Shown: positions 42,613 through 50,217 of the stretch, one piece after another
Layout: each line of letters opens with the position of its first letter
Position numbering within the stretch: the stretch's first letter is position 1
Assembly (NCBI GenBank): GCA_964428355.1
Contig: CAYRYU010000019.1
Location: forward strand, 16,128-80,127
Direction of reading: 5' to 3'
From: CAYRYU01 sp964428355
Lineage (GTDB): Bacteria > Muiribacteriota > Ozemobacteria > Ozemobacterales > Ozemobacteraceae
Length of the DNA: 64,000 nt
Program-made: the position numbers and the translations under genes
The notes under the pieces: model-generated
What the model was told of the DNA's origin: nothing
The model's database searches: none
The model's input: only the letters and a program-made list of their open reading frames with translations

Positions 42613-43203
42613 TCAACCAGTCAAAAACGTAAGTAACGTTTTCTCGACGTATTGTACTGGAAGCTTGTGCCCGCTATCGGGAACGATAACGACTTTGGCC
42701 CCGAGCAACCGGCCGGCCTCTCTTGCATGCTCGGGATCGCACTGTTCATCAAGAGCCCCGGTGTGGATCTCGAACCTGTCGATACGCGGAAACCGGCCTG
42801 CACGTATGCCGGCCCAAAGCCTTCTGGTTCCGGCCGGGATCGCCCACACTCCGCCACCGCTTCCCCTGCCTACGTTTCCTCCCAGCACCGGAGAAAACAG
42901 GATGAGTCTCGGAGGAATCCTTGAATCTTCTATCAGAAGCGCTTGCGCAAGAAGAAACCCCCCGAGACTGCGGCCCACCCAACAATCTCCCTCCCCTGCG
43001 AAATTCCGGGCCTCGTCCGAAACGATCGCGACCTGCCCGGAAAAGGGAAGGGCAAGGAACCGCTCGTTCAGTTCCCGGCAGAAAAGTTCCCCGGTGAGTC
43101 TCCCAAGAATCTCCCCAAGCGAACTCTCCAGGGTTTCCCCCCTGCCTGGAACGAGGTAGACAGCCATCGCCCGTTTTCCCTCCCCCACCCCTTCGGGGAT
43201 CAT
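42613..43203 (-). CDS. alpha/beta hydrolase, RBBP9-like
   Basis: A 196-residue small serine hydrolase. The nucleophile elbow is VGRSLGG, a catalytic aspartate lies in TGALDEQCDPEHA, and the histidine in PDSGHKLPVQY. The protein begins with the first strand YLVPGRGE. The start ATG 43203 overlaps the upstream gene's stop as ATGA; ATG 43167 after GGGAGGG is a plausible alternative. Cytoplasmic; substrate unknown. Confidence 0.7.
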   Translation of the reverse strand: MIPEGVGEGKRAMAVYLVPGRGETLESSLGEILGRLTGELFCRELNERFLALPFSGQVAIVSDEARNFAGEGDCWVGRSLGGFLLAQALLIEDSRIPPRLILFSPVLGGNVGRGSGGGVWAIPAGTRRLWAGIRAGRFPRIDRFEIHTGALDEQCDPEHAREAGRLLGAKVVIVPDSGHKLPVQYVEKTLLTFLTG

Positions 43204-43766
43204 CCGTATTTCCCTGCAAGCGCAGGTAGAACGATCCGTTGGAGAATCTGCCCATCTGGATCCTTTGATTGTAACAGAGCATAAGTCATTTTTCCGAGTT
43301 CCGGGGCGAGGTGCATGCCCTTCCCCTCGGCCAGGAAGCTCAGTGCGGCACCGAGTTTTCCGGTAATCCGAGCCCTTCCAGGCCAGAACGCCTTCCCCTC
43401 GACCGCGACATCGACGATTTCCGCCAGTTCTTTTCCCATCAACTTCGGAAGCGAGTCTTTCGAGAACTCCTGACGGTCGGGGACCGGCTCAGCATCACCT
43501 CTTTCTCTGCCGACAGCCCATTCGAAGCAAATCCTTGCTCTCCCCTCCGACGGAAAGAGAATGAACCAGAAGTTTCCCGGGAGCATGACCTTTTCCCGAG
43601 CCTGGTTGAAACCCGGCGGGAGAAGAACAAGCTCGTGCCCATCGAGGATCTTCTCGATCGCCATCCGCTTGTCCAGGTCCTTCGCGTTTTCCTCAAAGGC
43701 TTTCCAAGACTCCTCCTCCAGGGTGGATTTCCGATTCCCGTCGTCGAGCCCCTCATTGAAAGACAT
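43200..43766 (-). CDS. unknown cytoplasmic protein
   Basis: A 188-residue protein with no signal peptide or membrane segment. It is acidic and mixed alpha/beta (LPGNFWFILFPSEGRARICF, LAEIVDVAVEGKAFWPGRAR). ATG 43766 has no strong ribosome site. It is translationally coupled to the hydrolase gene by an ATGA overlap. No family recognised. Confidence 0.55.
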   Translation of the reverse strand: MSFNEGLDDGNRKSTLEEESWKAFEENAKDLDKRMAIEKILDGHELVLLPPGFNQAREKVMLPGNFWFILFPSEGRARICFEWAVGRERGDAEPVPDRQEFSKDSLPKLMGKELAEIVDVAVEGKAFWPGRARITGKLGAALSFLAEGKGMHLAPELGKMTYALLQSKDPDGQILQRIVLPALAGKYG

Positions 43767-43797
43767 GAAGAACCGGGGCTTTTTGCCGAATTGTCAA

Positions 43798-43826
43798 TGG
43801 ACATCGCCCCCGGCTTATGATATGCT
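43798..43826 (+). promoter_or_regulatory. promoter of the DUF364 gene
   Basis: TGGACA (43798-43803), 17-base spacer, TATGCT (43821-43826). The same TGGACA -35 is used before kdsC. The leader to ATG 43870 would be about 37 bases and includes TAGGAA as a ribosome site. Confidence 0.5.
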
Positions 43827-43869
43827 ACTTTCCGCGACTTTAAACAACTACCTTTCTCTAGGAAATCGA

Positions 43870-44661
43870 ATGTCAAAGCTGATTTCAAAAGTGGTCCAGA
43901 AGATTCCCCCCGCGCGGTTGGCCCGAAAACCCTCGTTGGTCGCGGCTCACGCCTTTTTCACGGTCGTCCGCTCATTCCGAGCGGGCCTCAGCATGACCCT
44001 CACCGACGAGGCAATCTTCAATGGAGGAGTCCACTCTCCCGTCCGCGACATGGGGCACATCGAAGAACACCCGCTGTCAGAGCTGGTCAAATGGAGTGAA
44101 TCCGCTCAACCCATCGAACGCTCGATCGGGATGGCCGCCATCAACTCATGCATCCCGTACGACGGGCTCAACTTCCGGGAGGGGAATGCGCTTGCGCTGA
44201 CGGCAAAACTGGGCAGGGGGAAGAACGTGGTCGTGGTCGGGCATTTTCCCCACCTCGAGGTGATCCGCGAGGCGGCGAAATCGTTCCAGATTCTCGAAAA
44301 GCGGCCCCAATCCGGCGACCTTCCCGCCGAAGAAGCTCCCAACGTCGTCCCCAAGGCCGACGTGGTAACGATGACCGGAGTTACATGCCTCAACGACACC
44401 GTCGAGGGGCTTCTTTCCCTGAAAAAGCCGGGAGCCATCATCATCATCGTTGGGCCGACCGTCCCAATGAGCCCGATTCTGTTCGAGGCCGGCGTGGATA
44501 TCATCGCCGGTGCCTGGATCGACGACGAGGCAACCGCGATTCCCATGCTCGCCCAGGGGGCGACTGCGCGTGTGCTGCACGGGCTTCGAAACGTCCTTTC
44601 GGCGAAGGAACCGACCCTTCTGGAGGGCCTTCCCGAAATCATTCCGCCCCGGGAAAGCTGA
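43870..44661 (+). CDS. DUF364-type putative heavy-metal-chelation protein
   Basis: A 263-residue protein. The N-terminal part has the DUF4213-like SIGMAAINSCIPYDG stretch and the C-terminal Rossmann-like part has KNVVVVGHFPHLEVIREAAK, ADVVTMTGVTCLNDTVEGLL and GAIIIIVGPTVPMSPILFEA, which is the DUF364 pattern. Structures of the family suggest metal or small-molecule chelation in the cytoplasm, but the role is not proved. ATG 43870 fits the promoter at 43798. It is divergent from the unknown gene 43200-43766. Confidence 0.8.
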   Translation: MSKLISKVVQKIPPARLARKPSLVAAHAFFTVVRSFRAGLSMTLTDEAIFNGGVHSPVRDMGHIEEHPLSELVKWSESAQPIERSIGMAAINSCIPYDGLNFREGNALALTAKLGRGKNVVVVGHFPHLEVIREAAKSFQILEKRPQSGDLPAEEAPNVVPKADVVTMTGVTCLNDTVEGLLSLKKPGAIIIIVGPTVPMSPILFEAGVDIIAGAWIDDEATAIPMLAQGATARVLHGLRNVLSAKEPTLLEGLPEIIPPRES

Positions 44662-44962
44662 AAGAACCCCCACCCCGTTGCCCGAGCCCCTCCCAAAACC
44701 GCACATGGGAAGAGGAACCGGCGTCTCGTAAACCGAAAGACAGAACCCGCCTGGTGGTGCGGTAGGTTTGTCTTTGGACCGCGTCTTTCCCGCCGCACTC
44801 TGGTGGAAACCATCGCCAGGATTTTCGGGAATACCTGATAATCAGCGCTATCGTGCAGTCCAAACTCCAGATGCTGATTTCAGCAGGACTGGGGCTTTTC
44901 GTTGCGTTCTCCGGAACTGTCGGCCCGATTCCGCGTGATGCATCCCGCGTGAAACATCCCCC
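44662..44962. other. gap without a gene, with a terminator-like hairpin
   Basis: No supported coding sequence. AAAGACA (44736-44742) pairs with TGTCTTT (44769-44775) with more pairing inside, followed by TTTGG; this could end DUF364 transcription. Confidence 0.4.
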
Positions 44963-45301
44963 CTATTTCTTGACCTTCCTAGTCTTCGACTTCGGGGCGG
45001 GAACCGGAAGCTCCCTGGCGGTGATCCTGAGAAGGTTCCCGAGCCATTCCCGGTCCTCGATCCCATCGTCCATGAGGAACCACTGCTTCGCCCCGGGATA
45101 TGGCGGAGCTTCCTGCGGTTCCCCGATGAAATTTCGTCCCGCCTCGGTGGGCTTTACGAAAACCTGGTTGTCGCAGACCAGGGCCACCACCTTCCCATCG
45201 AGGTAGAGTGCGTATTCCCCGAACATCTTCCGTGAGGCAACCGGCCCCGCGCTCCTGGCCTGTTCGAGCACATAATCGAGGAAACTCCTGTCGCTCGACA
45301 T
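44963..45301 (-). CDS. TfoX N-terminal-domain protein
   Basis: A 112-residue protein made almost entirely of the TfoX N-terminal domain (PVASRKMFGEYALYLDGKVV, LVCDNQVFVKPTEAG, PPYPGAKQWFLMDDGIEDRE). In Haemophilus full TfoX controls competence, but single-domain members like this are common and of unclear function. A lysine-rich tail follows. GGAGAAA precedes ATG 45301. Confidence 0.85.
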   Translation of the reverse strand: MSSDRSFLDYVLEQARSAGPVASRKMFGEYALYLDGKVVALVCDNQVFVKPTEAGRNFIGEPQEAPPYPGAKQWFLMDDGIEDREWLGNLLRITARELPVPAPKSKTRKVKK

Positions 45302-45546
45302 ATCGTTTCTCCTTCCCCCCGCCTGACCCTTTCAAAATCGGCCGCAAAACCGCCGATGGGCCAAAGATAGCACCAACCCAACGGATTCGCCAATCCCGCC
45401 ACCCTCAGTGTTTGCGTCTTTCAGTCTCGCCCTGGTTTCGCAGCCCGAAACGGGGGGGCGTCATCCGAAGTGAAATGGCACGTGAATTGCGAACGAAGTA
45501 TCGGCCCACCGTGAAGGTATGACCCTTCCCTGTGGCTGGAGGGATT

Positions 45547-46434
45547 ATGAAGTTGACTTCGGAAGTAGAATCGGACGGGAAGGTTTTCCTTCCCCGCTAT
45601 TCATGGACATCCCACCTTGCACTCTTCCTTCTTGGCGCTTTGGTGCCCGGTTCGGCCGTGATCGGTCACTCGCAAGGCTGGGAAACCTTTGTGATCGTCC
45701 TCCTTTCGGGCCTTTTCGGATACTTTTTCCTCACGACAATCATGTCCCATGTGGTGAAGGTCCGGTTCGGAAGAGAGATCTCGTTCTCCCACCTTGTCGG
45801 ATGGGACACCGAGATCGACTACGACGACCTGGAGGATCTCGCCTGGAACAAACTGGTTCACTCGGAGGGAAAGATCTCCACCAGCGGCTGGGAGAACATG
45901 TCCGAGTTCCTGCATATCTTGCGGAGCCAGGCCAAGGCCCATCCCGATCGGAAGGTCGTTCTTCCCGGTATCAGACGTTCCGCGGAGCTCCGAGAAAGGG
46001 TGTTGATAACCATCTCCTTTGTTGGGGCAATCTTCGGGGCGATCATCCTTGCGCTTAACTTCCCACAGCTCTCGTCTTCATTAGGGCGAGATGTTTTCGC
46101 AGGCATTTTCTGGGTGATGGCAATCACGATTGCCGTGGTCCTCGAAAGGCTGGTCCCGAAACCCAGGCCCGGAAGCGACCCGCATCTTCGCGAGGCATTC
46201 CCGGAAGATTTTTCGAAGATTGGTTCCCAGCCTGCAAGACCGGCCGCGGAAATGACCCGGGAGGAACGTTACCGGCTCGCTTTCCCGGACGAGGAAGGAA
46301 TTCCTGCCCATCTTCTTCCACCTGCCGCCGAGGAAGGGCCGGGCATCGAGGAGCCGAAGTGCATCGAAGAGCCTCAGGACAAGGAAGAGCCGCCCCGCCC
46401 CTTCGTGGGAGAATCCATTCCCTGGGAAATCTGA
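45547..46434 (+). CDS. four-segment membrane protein with acidic tail
   Basis: A 295-residue protein of unknown family. Membrane segments lie near 20-40, 45-65, 155-175 and 185-202 (LALFLLGALVPGSAVIGH; GIFWVMAITIAVVLERLV). The C-terminal 80 residues are cytoplasmic and rich in Glu and Pro. A clear GGAGG precedes ATG 45547. It ends seven bases from the convergent tonB-like gene and shows no operon partner. Confidence 0.65.
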   Translation: MKLTSEVESDGKVFLPRYSWTSHLALFLLGALVPGSAVIGHSQGWETFVIVLLSGLFGYFFLTTIMSHVVKVRFGREISFSHLVGWDTEIDYDDLEDLAWNKLVHSEGKISTSGWENMSEFLHILRSQAKAHPDRKVVLPGIRRSAELRERVLITISFVGAIFGAIILALNFPQLSSSLGRDVFAGIFWVMAITIAVVLERLVPKPRPGSDPHLREAFPEDFSKIGSQPARPAAEMTREERYRLAFPDEEGIPAHLLPPAAEEGPGIEEPKCIEEPQDKEEPPRPFVGESIPWEI

Positions 46435-46440
46435 CCCTTC

Positions 46441-47469
46441 CTAGTTCAGCTGGAACTGCATCGTGATCCGAACCCAGGTCTCACGAGGCTCACCGGCCAC
46501 CAGGACGGGGGTGAAGACCCACCGCCGGAGACTCTGGGAAGCCAGGACCGCCAACTTCGGATCGATCGTCGAGGAGAGGGTGAGAACGTCACCCACGGTC
46601 CCCGCCTCCTGGATCAGGACGCGGTAGACCGCCTGGCCGCTGATCCCCTTCCTGCGTGCCCACTCCGGATACTCGGGCAGGACCTTCGAAAGGATTTTGG
46701 GCGCTTCGAATCTCTCGAGACCTCCCCCAAGTGATTCGATGCCTTCGATCTGGATTTCCCCCCCCCCGGGTTCGGCGGTGGAATCAGGATTTCCAGAGGG
46801 CGGGAGGGATTCGTTTCCCGATCCTTTCGCAATGGGCGAAACATCGTCCAGGGCGGGGAGATCCGGGGCCGCAGGTTCTCCCATGTCGTCCCCGGCGGGC
46901 GGTTGGGATAATGTCGAGGAAGGGGCTTCCCCCGCCAGGAAAGGGCTCGCCGCATCGAAGGCCGGTTGATGCAGATACGGCCGGTTTTCGGAGCTGGGTT
47001 TCCCATCAGTGAGAACCGGAACCGGTTCGCGTGGTTCGGCAACGGGGGGCTGTAGGTTTGAAGCCCTTTCCCTCTTTCCAACCTCGCGGTTTTTCTGGGG
47101 GTTGCGCGACGGATTGGTCACGCGGCGCTGGAAGTGTTTCCCTCTTCCCGCGGGTTTTCCGTTCCCCTTCTCGTTTCCCCTGGAAACCTGGCGGGCTTCC
47201 CCGGACCGCTCGGTCGAACCGGGCGAAGGCCGGACCACTTTCCCGGACCCCGCCACGGGCTGCAGATTCGGTCCGATCAACCGGACCTGATGGACCTGGG
47301 GAACGACCAGGAGGCTCGCGCCACGGACCGCGAACCACGCGGTCAAAAACAGAAGAAATGCCGCATGGACGAGGATCGAAACCTTGAACTCCTCGGTTCC
47401 ATCTCCGTCCGGGTCGAGGGCCCGGACAGTCTCAAGGTTTTTCCTGAGCCGGTCGCGTGGAGAGCCCAA
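46441..47469 (-). CDS. TonB-family energy transducer
   Basis: A 342-residue TonB-like protein. One N-terminal membrane segment (SILVHAAFLLFLTAWFAV) is followed by a long basic then proline/serine-rich periplasmic linker and a C-terminal TonB domain (LPEYPEWARRKGISGQAVYR, then LRRWVFTPVLVAGEPRETWV). It passes energy from ExbBD to an outer-membrane receptor. The start is TTG 47469, preceded by GGGAGGAG, and overlaps exbD. Gene order barrel - exbB - exbD - tonB suggests that the barrel next door is its client. Confidence 0.87.
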   Translation of the reverse strand: MGSPRDRLRKNLETVRALDPDGDGTEEFKVSILVHAAFLLFLTAWFAVRGASLLVVPQVHQVRLIGPNLQPVAGSGKVVRPSPGSTERSGEARQVSRGNEKGNGKPAGRGKHFQRRVTNPSRNPQKNREVGKRERASNLQPPVAEPREPVPVLTDGKPSSENRPYLHQPAFDAASPFLAGEAPSSTLSQPPAGDDMGEPAAPDLPALDDVSPIAKGSGNESLPPSGNPDSTAEPGGGEIQIEGIESLGGGLERFEAPKILSKVLPEYPEWARRKGISGQAVYRVLIQEAGTVGDVLTLSSTIDPKLAVLASQSLRRWVFTPVLVAGEPRETWVRITMQFQLN

Positions 47470-47851
47470 TGTTCGCTCCTCCCGAAGATCTGATCACGTC
47501 CAGAAGTCCGACGATGATGCCGTAATTCGCTTCCTTGTCCGCTTCGACGAGAATCCCGCGGTTCCTGTCCTCCGCGAGCCAGTCGGTCACCTTCCCCGCA
47601 ACAGAGCCGAGGTCCAATGTCTCACCGGCGGCGAAGATCTGCCCGTCCCGGGTGACCTGGAAGGCCAGGGTCTCACCTTCGATAACCGCCGAGGACGATG
47701 CTTTCGGAAGGTCCAGGGGAAGTTTCCGGGTTTCCTTCGCGAAGGAGCTGGTGATCATGAAGAAGAAGACCAGAAGCAGGATCACGTCGATCAGGTTCGT
47801 GACCATGATCTGGGGCTTTTCCCGGGGTCTGTCAGGCAGCAGCCTTTTCAC
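47432..47851 (-). CDS. exbD: ExbD/TolR biopolymer transport protein
   Basis: A 139-residue ExbD/TolR protein. The single membrane helix holds the family's essential aspartate (TNLIDVILLLVFFFMITSSF). The periplasmic part has the usual domain (ILVEADKEANYGIIVGLLDV). It starts with GTG 47851, 20 bases inside the end of exbB. ExbD and ExbB make the proton-driven motor for TonB. Confidence 0.9.
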   Translation of the reverse strand: MKRLLPDRPREKPQIMVTNLIDVILLLVFFFMITSSFAKETRKLPLDLPKASSSAVIEGETLAFQVTRDGQIFAAGETLDLGSVAGKVTDWLAEDRNRGILVEADKEANYGIIVGLLDVIRSSGGANIGLSTRPAQEKP

Positions 47852-48479
47852 GGACGCCCTCCCTGACCGATGAATGGTTGACCAGATCGAGCGAGTAGTA
47901 TTCGACCTGATCGGTGAACTCCGTCGTCCTCGATTCGCACCAGTTGTAGGCGACCAGTGAAGGAATCCCGACGAACAGCCCGGCCGCAGTGGTATAGAGG
48001 GCCTCCGAGATTCCCCCGGCCAATGCCGTCGGGTCGCCGATTCCGATCGAGGAGATGACGCTGAACGATGTGATCATGCCTGTGATAGTCCCGGTCAATC
48101 CAAGAAGCGGGGAGATGGTGGCGATCGTGGAGAGCATTCCCAGGTTCTTCTGGAACATTTTCACCTGCCTGAGGGCTTCCTGCCGCATGACGTCCAGAAG
48201 GTCCTCCTTGCCGAAATCCAGGTGGTCGATCGCCTTGGCGATAACCCTCGCGAGCGGGTGCGATTCCTTGCGGCAGAGTTTGAGCGCTTCCAGATAATCC
48301 CGGTTGATGAGGGCGGCCTTCACGTGCGTAACGAAATCGTCGGGGTTCCGCCGGTAGTTCGCGTGGAACCGGATCCTCTCCAGCACCACGGCAACGGCGA
48401 TGATCGAACACAGAAGGAGTGGAACCATCACGGGTCCACCTTTCACGAACAGTTCGACGATGAACAGGTTCTTCAACAT
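47832..48479 (-). CDS. exbB: ExbB/TolQ proton channel protein
   Basis: A 215-residue MotA/TolQ/ExbB protein with three membrane segments. Family features are LLLCSIIAVAVVLERIRFHA, the large cytoplasmic loop with RVIAKAIDHLDFGKED, and the C-terminal block LSTIATISPLLGLTGTITGM followed by ISEALYTTAAGLFVGIPSLV. AGGAGG stands before ATG 48479. It works with ExbD and the TonB protein encoded downstream. Confidence 0.92.
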   Translation of the reverse strand: MLKNLFIVELFVKGGPVMVPLLLCSIIAVAVVLERIRFHANYRRNPDDFVTHVKAALINRDYLEALKLCRKESHPLARVIAKAIDHLDFGKEDLLDVMRQEALRQVKMFQKNLGMLSTIATISPLLGLTGTITGMITSFSVISSIGIGDPTALAGGISEALYTTAAGLFVGIPSLVAYNWCESRTTEFTDQVEYYSLDLVNHSSVREGVREKAAA

Positions 48480-48488
48480 GTCTGCCTC

Positions 48489-50099
48489 CTAGAAGTGGGT
48501 CTCCAGCCCGGCAAGCGAAACGCGGCCTTCCTCGGGGGAGTCGTATCTAAGGCTCTTGGCCTCGTCATAGAGATCCTTGATCTTGAAATACGCCTGGAAG
48601 TTCTTGCTGACATCGTATCTGAGCACCAGATCGCTCCGGCTGTAGTCCCCGGCATCCACCTGGGCCGTGGGGATATATGCGATGCGATCGAAAAGGGCTT
48701 TTCTGGTGAACTCTCCGGAGAGCTTCCCGCCCCGGTATCCGAATTTCACGTCCAGGATCCGCCTTGGTTCGTAGGAAAGGCGTTTCCCGGTTGAATCGTC
48801 ACGCGGAGTCTGGAATGTCGCGGAGACCCCCAGGGAAAAATGCTGGTCGAGGTTGACGAGCCCTCCCAGGGTTGCTCCCTTTCGTTCGGCTTTCGGAGCG
48901 AACCTGAGGCATGATGCAAGCATTCCCTTTGCGGGATCGAACCGGTCACGGAATTCGAGGGCATCCTTTTCGGTTTCTCGGAAGATTTCCCCTCCGAAAT
49001 ACTCGTTTCCATCCCCACGGTAGTTGACCGCGAACCTCGTGGATTTCCAATGTGAAGCCTTGAGCCCGGAGAACTCCACGTATCTTCGGGGAAGGTAGAT
49101 GTCCCGCATCCTGTCGTTTTTCAGATCCTCCTCATATGTCAGGATCATCTGCCAGGGCTTGGGCCACCGGTAATCGAAACGTAGGTAGGGGGAGACGCGG
49201 CTGTCCTCCATCAGGGAAAGGCTTTTCAGGCCGAACTCGATGAACGAGCGTTCCTTGATCTCGAGATCGCCGAGAAAACGGATGGTACGCTTGGTGAATT
49301 TCTGCGACACCCCGGCGGGAAGATCGTAGGTGTCCCGTTGCAGGTCTATCGTTGCCTTTCCCGTCAGATTGGGTTTCATCTTCCTGATGTATTCTGCCCC
49401 GAGATCGCTGGACAGCATGCTGCCCTCTTCCTCGAAAGCCGTGGCGGCGTTCTTGGTGAGCCGGGTCCCGGAATCGAGGTCCAGGTGGGCCGCAAAGAAA
49501 CCGCCGTCCTCGAGTGTAGAGTGGCCTTTCGCTTCGAAAGTGCGGTTGTCATCATCGATCCCGGCGAACCGCGTTGGGTTGGTCCGCGTTCCACGCTGGC
49601 TGAACTTTTCCGAGCCCAGGGAACCCTTGACCGCGAACTCGAAACTTCCTTCCCCCGAGGAGGTGAGCCCCGCCTTGAAATTGTTCTTTTCATCGCCGAT
49701 GGAGGATCTGTAGCCATCCCGTGTTTCACGACTGAGTTTCACTTCTCCGACATAGTTGTTGTAGGTCCCCTTCCCGGAAAGCTGGAGTTCCTTCGACCCG
49801 CGGGTCCCCACACCCAGAGCCAGCGAAACTTCGTCCCTCGACCGCTTGAGAGTTTCAGTCTGGAACGGCTTCTCGTCGAGGGGTTTTGGCTCTGGAACGG
49901 CTTCCGGAAGGATATCGGGAGCGGGATCGTTCTTTTCGCCCATATCCTGCGAAAGCTCTTCCGGATCAGGCTTGAACTGTCCCTCCTGGGCATCCTTGCC
50001 AAGGATCTGCACCGCGCCCATGTCGTAGGTATCCTTTGCCTGGGCCGGAGACATCGCCAGCAGGAAAACGGCGAATAGGAAAAGCGTTCGTTTCGACAT
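48489..50099 (-). CDS. outer-membrane beta-barrel protein, TonB-linked, without a plug domain
   Basis: A 536-residue protein with signal peptide (FLFAVFLLAMSPAQAKD). Only about 90 residues, including a possible TonB box (YDMGAVQILG), come before amphipathic beta strands begin (VSLALGVGTRGSKELQLSG), so a normal TonB-receptor plug is missing. Strands run to a final phenylalanine (SLAGLETHF), as in outer-membrane proteins. GGAGGCG precedes ATG 50099; the start at 50135 is less likely. It lies directly upstream of exbB. It could be a TonB-dependent porin or a structural barrel. Confidence 0.72.
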   Translation of the reverse strand: MSKRTLFLFAVFLLAMSPAQAKDTYDMGAVQILGKDAQEGQFKPDPEELSQDMGEKNDPAPDILPEAVPEPKPLDEKPFQTETLKRSRDEVSLALGVGTRGSKELQLSGKGTYNNYVGEVKLSRETRDGYRSSIGDEKNNFKAGLTSSGEGSFEFAVKGSLGSEKFSQRGTRTNPTRFAGIDDDNRTFEAKGHSTLEDGGFFAAHLDLDSGTRLTKNAATAFEEEGSMLSSDLGAEYIRKMKPNLTGKATIDLQRDTYDLPAGVSQKFTKRTIRFLGDLEIKERSFIEFGLKSLSLMEDSRVSPYLRFDYRWPKPWQMILTYEEDLKNDRMRDIYLPRRYVEFSGLKASHWKSTRFAVNYRGDGNEYFGGEIFRETEKDALEFRDRFDPAKGMLASCLRFAPKAERKGATLGGLVNLDQHFSLGVSATFQTPRDDSTGKRLSYEPRRILDVKFGYRGGKLSGEFTRKALFDRIAYIPTAQVDAGDYSRSDLVLRYDVSKNFQAYFKIKDLYDEAKSLRYDSPEEGRVSLAGLETHF

Positions 50100-50217
50100 T
50101 TTTCGCCTCCGAAAACCTGGAATTCTTTTCTGCAATCCTTATCGGCATTCCTCCCGCCCTCCTCCAGCCCTTTCGCCGACTCGGCAGCAAAGCCCATCCG
50201 GAGGCGGGGAACGCGCG

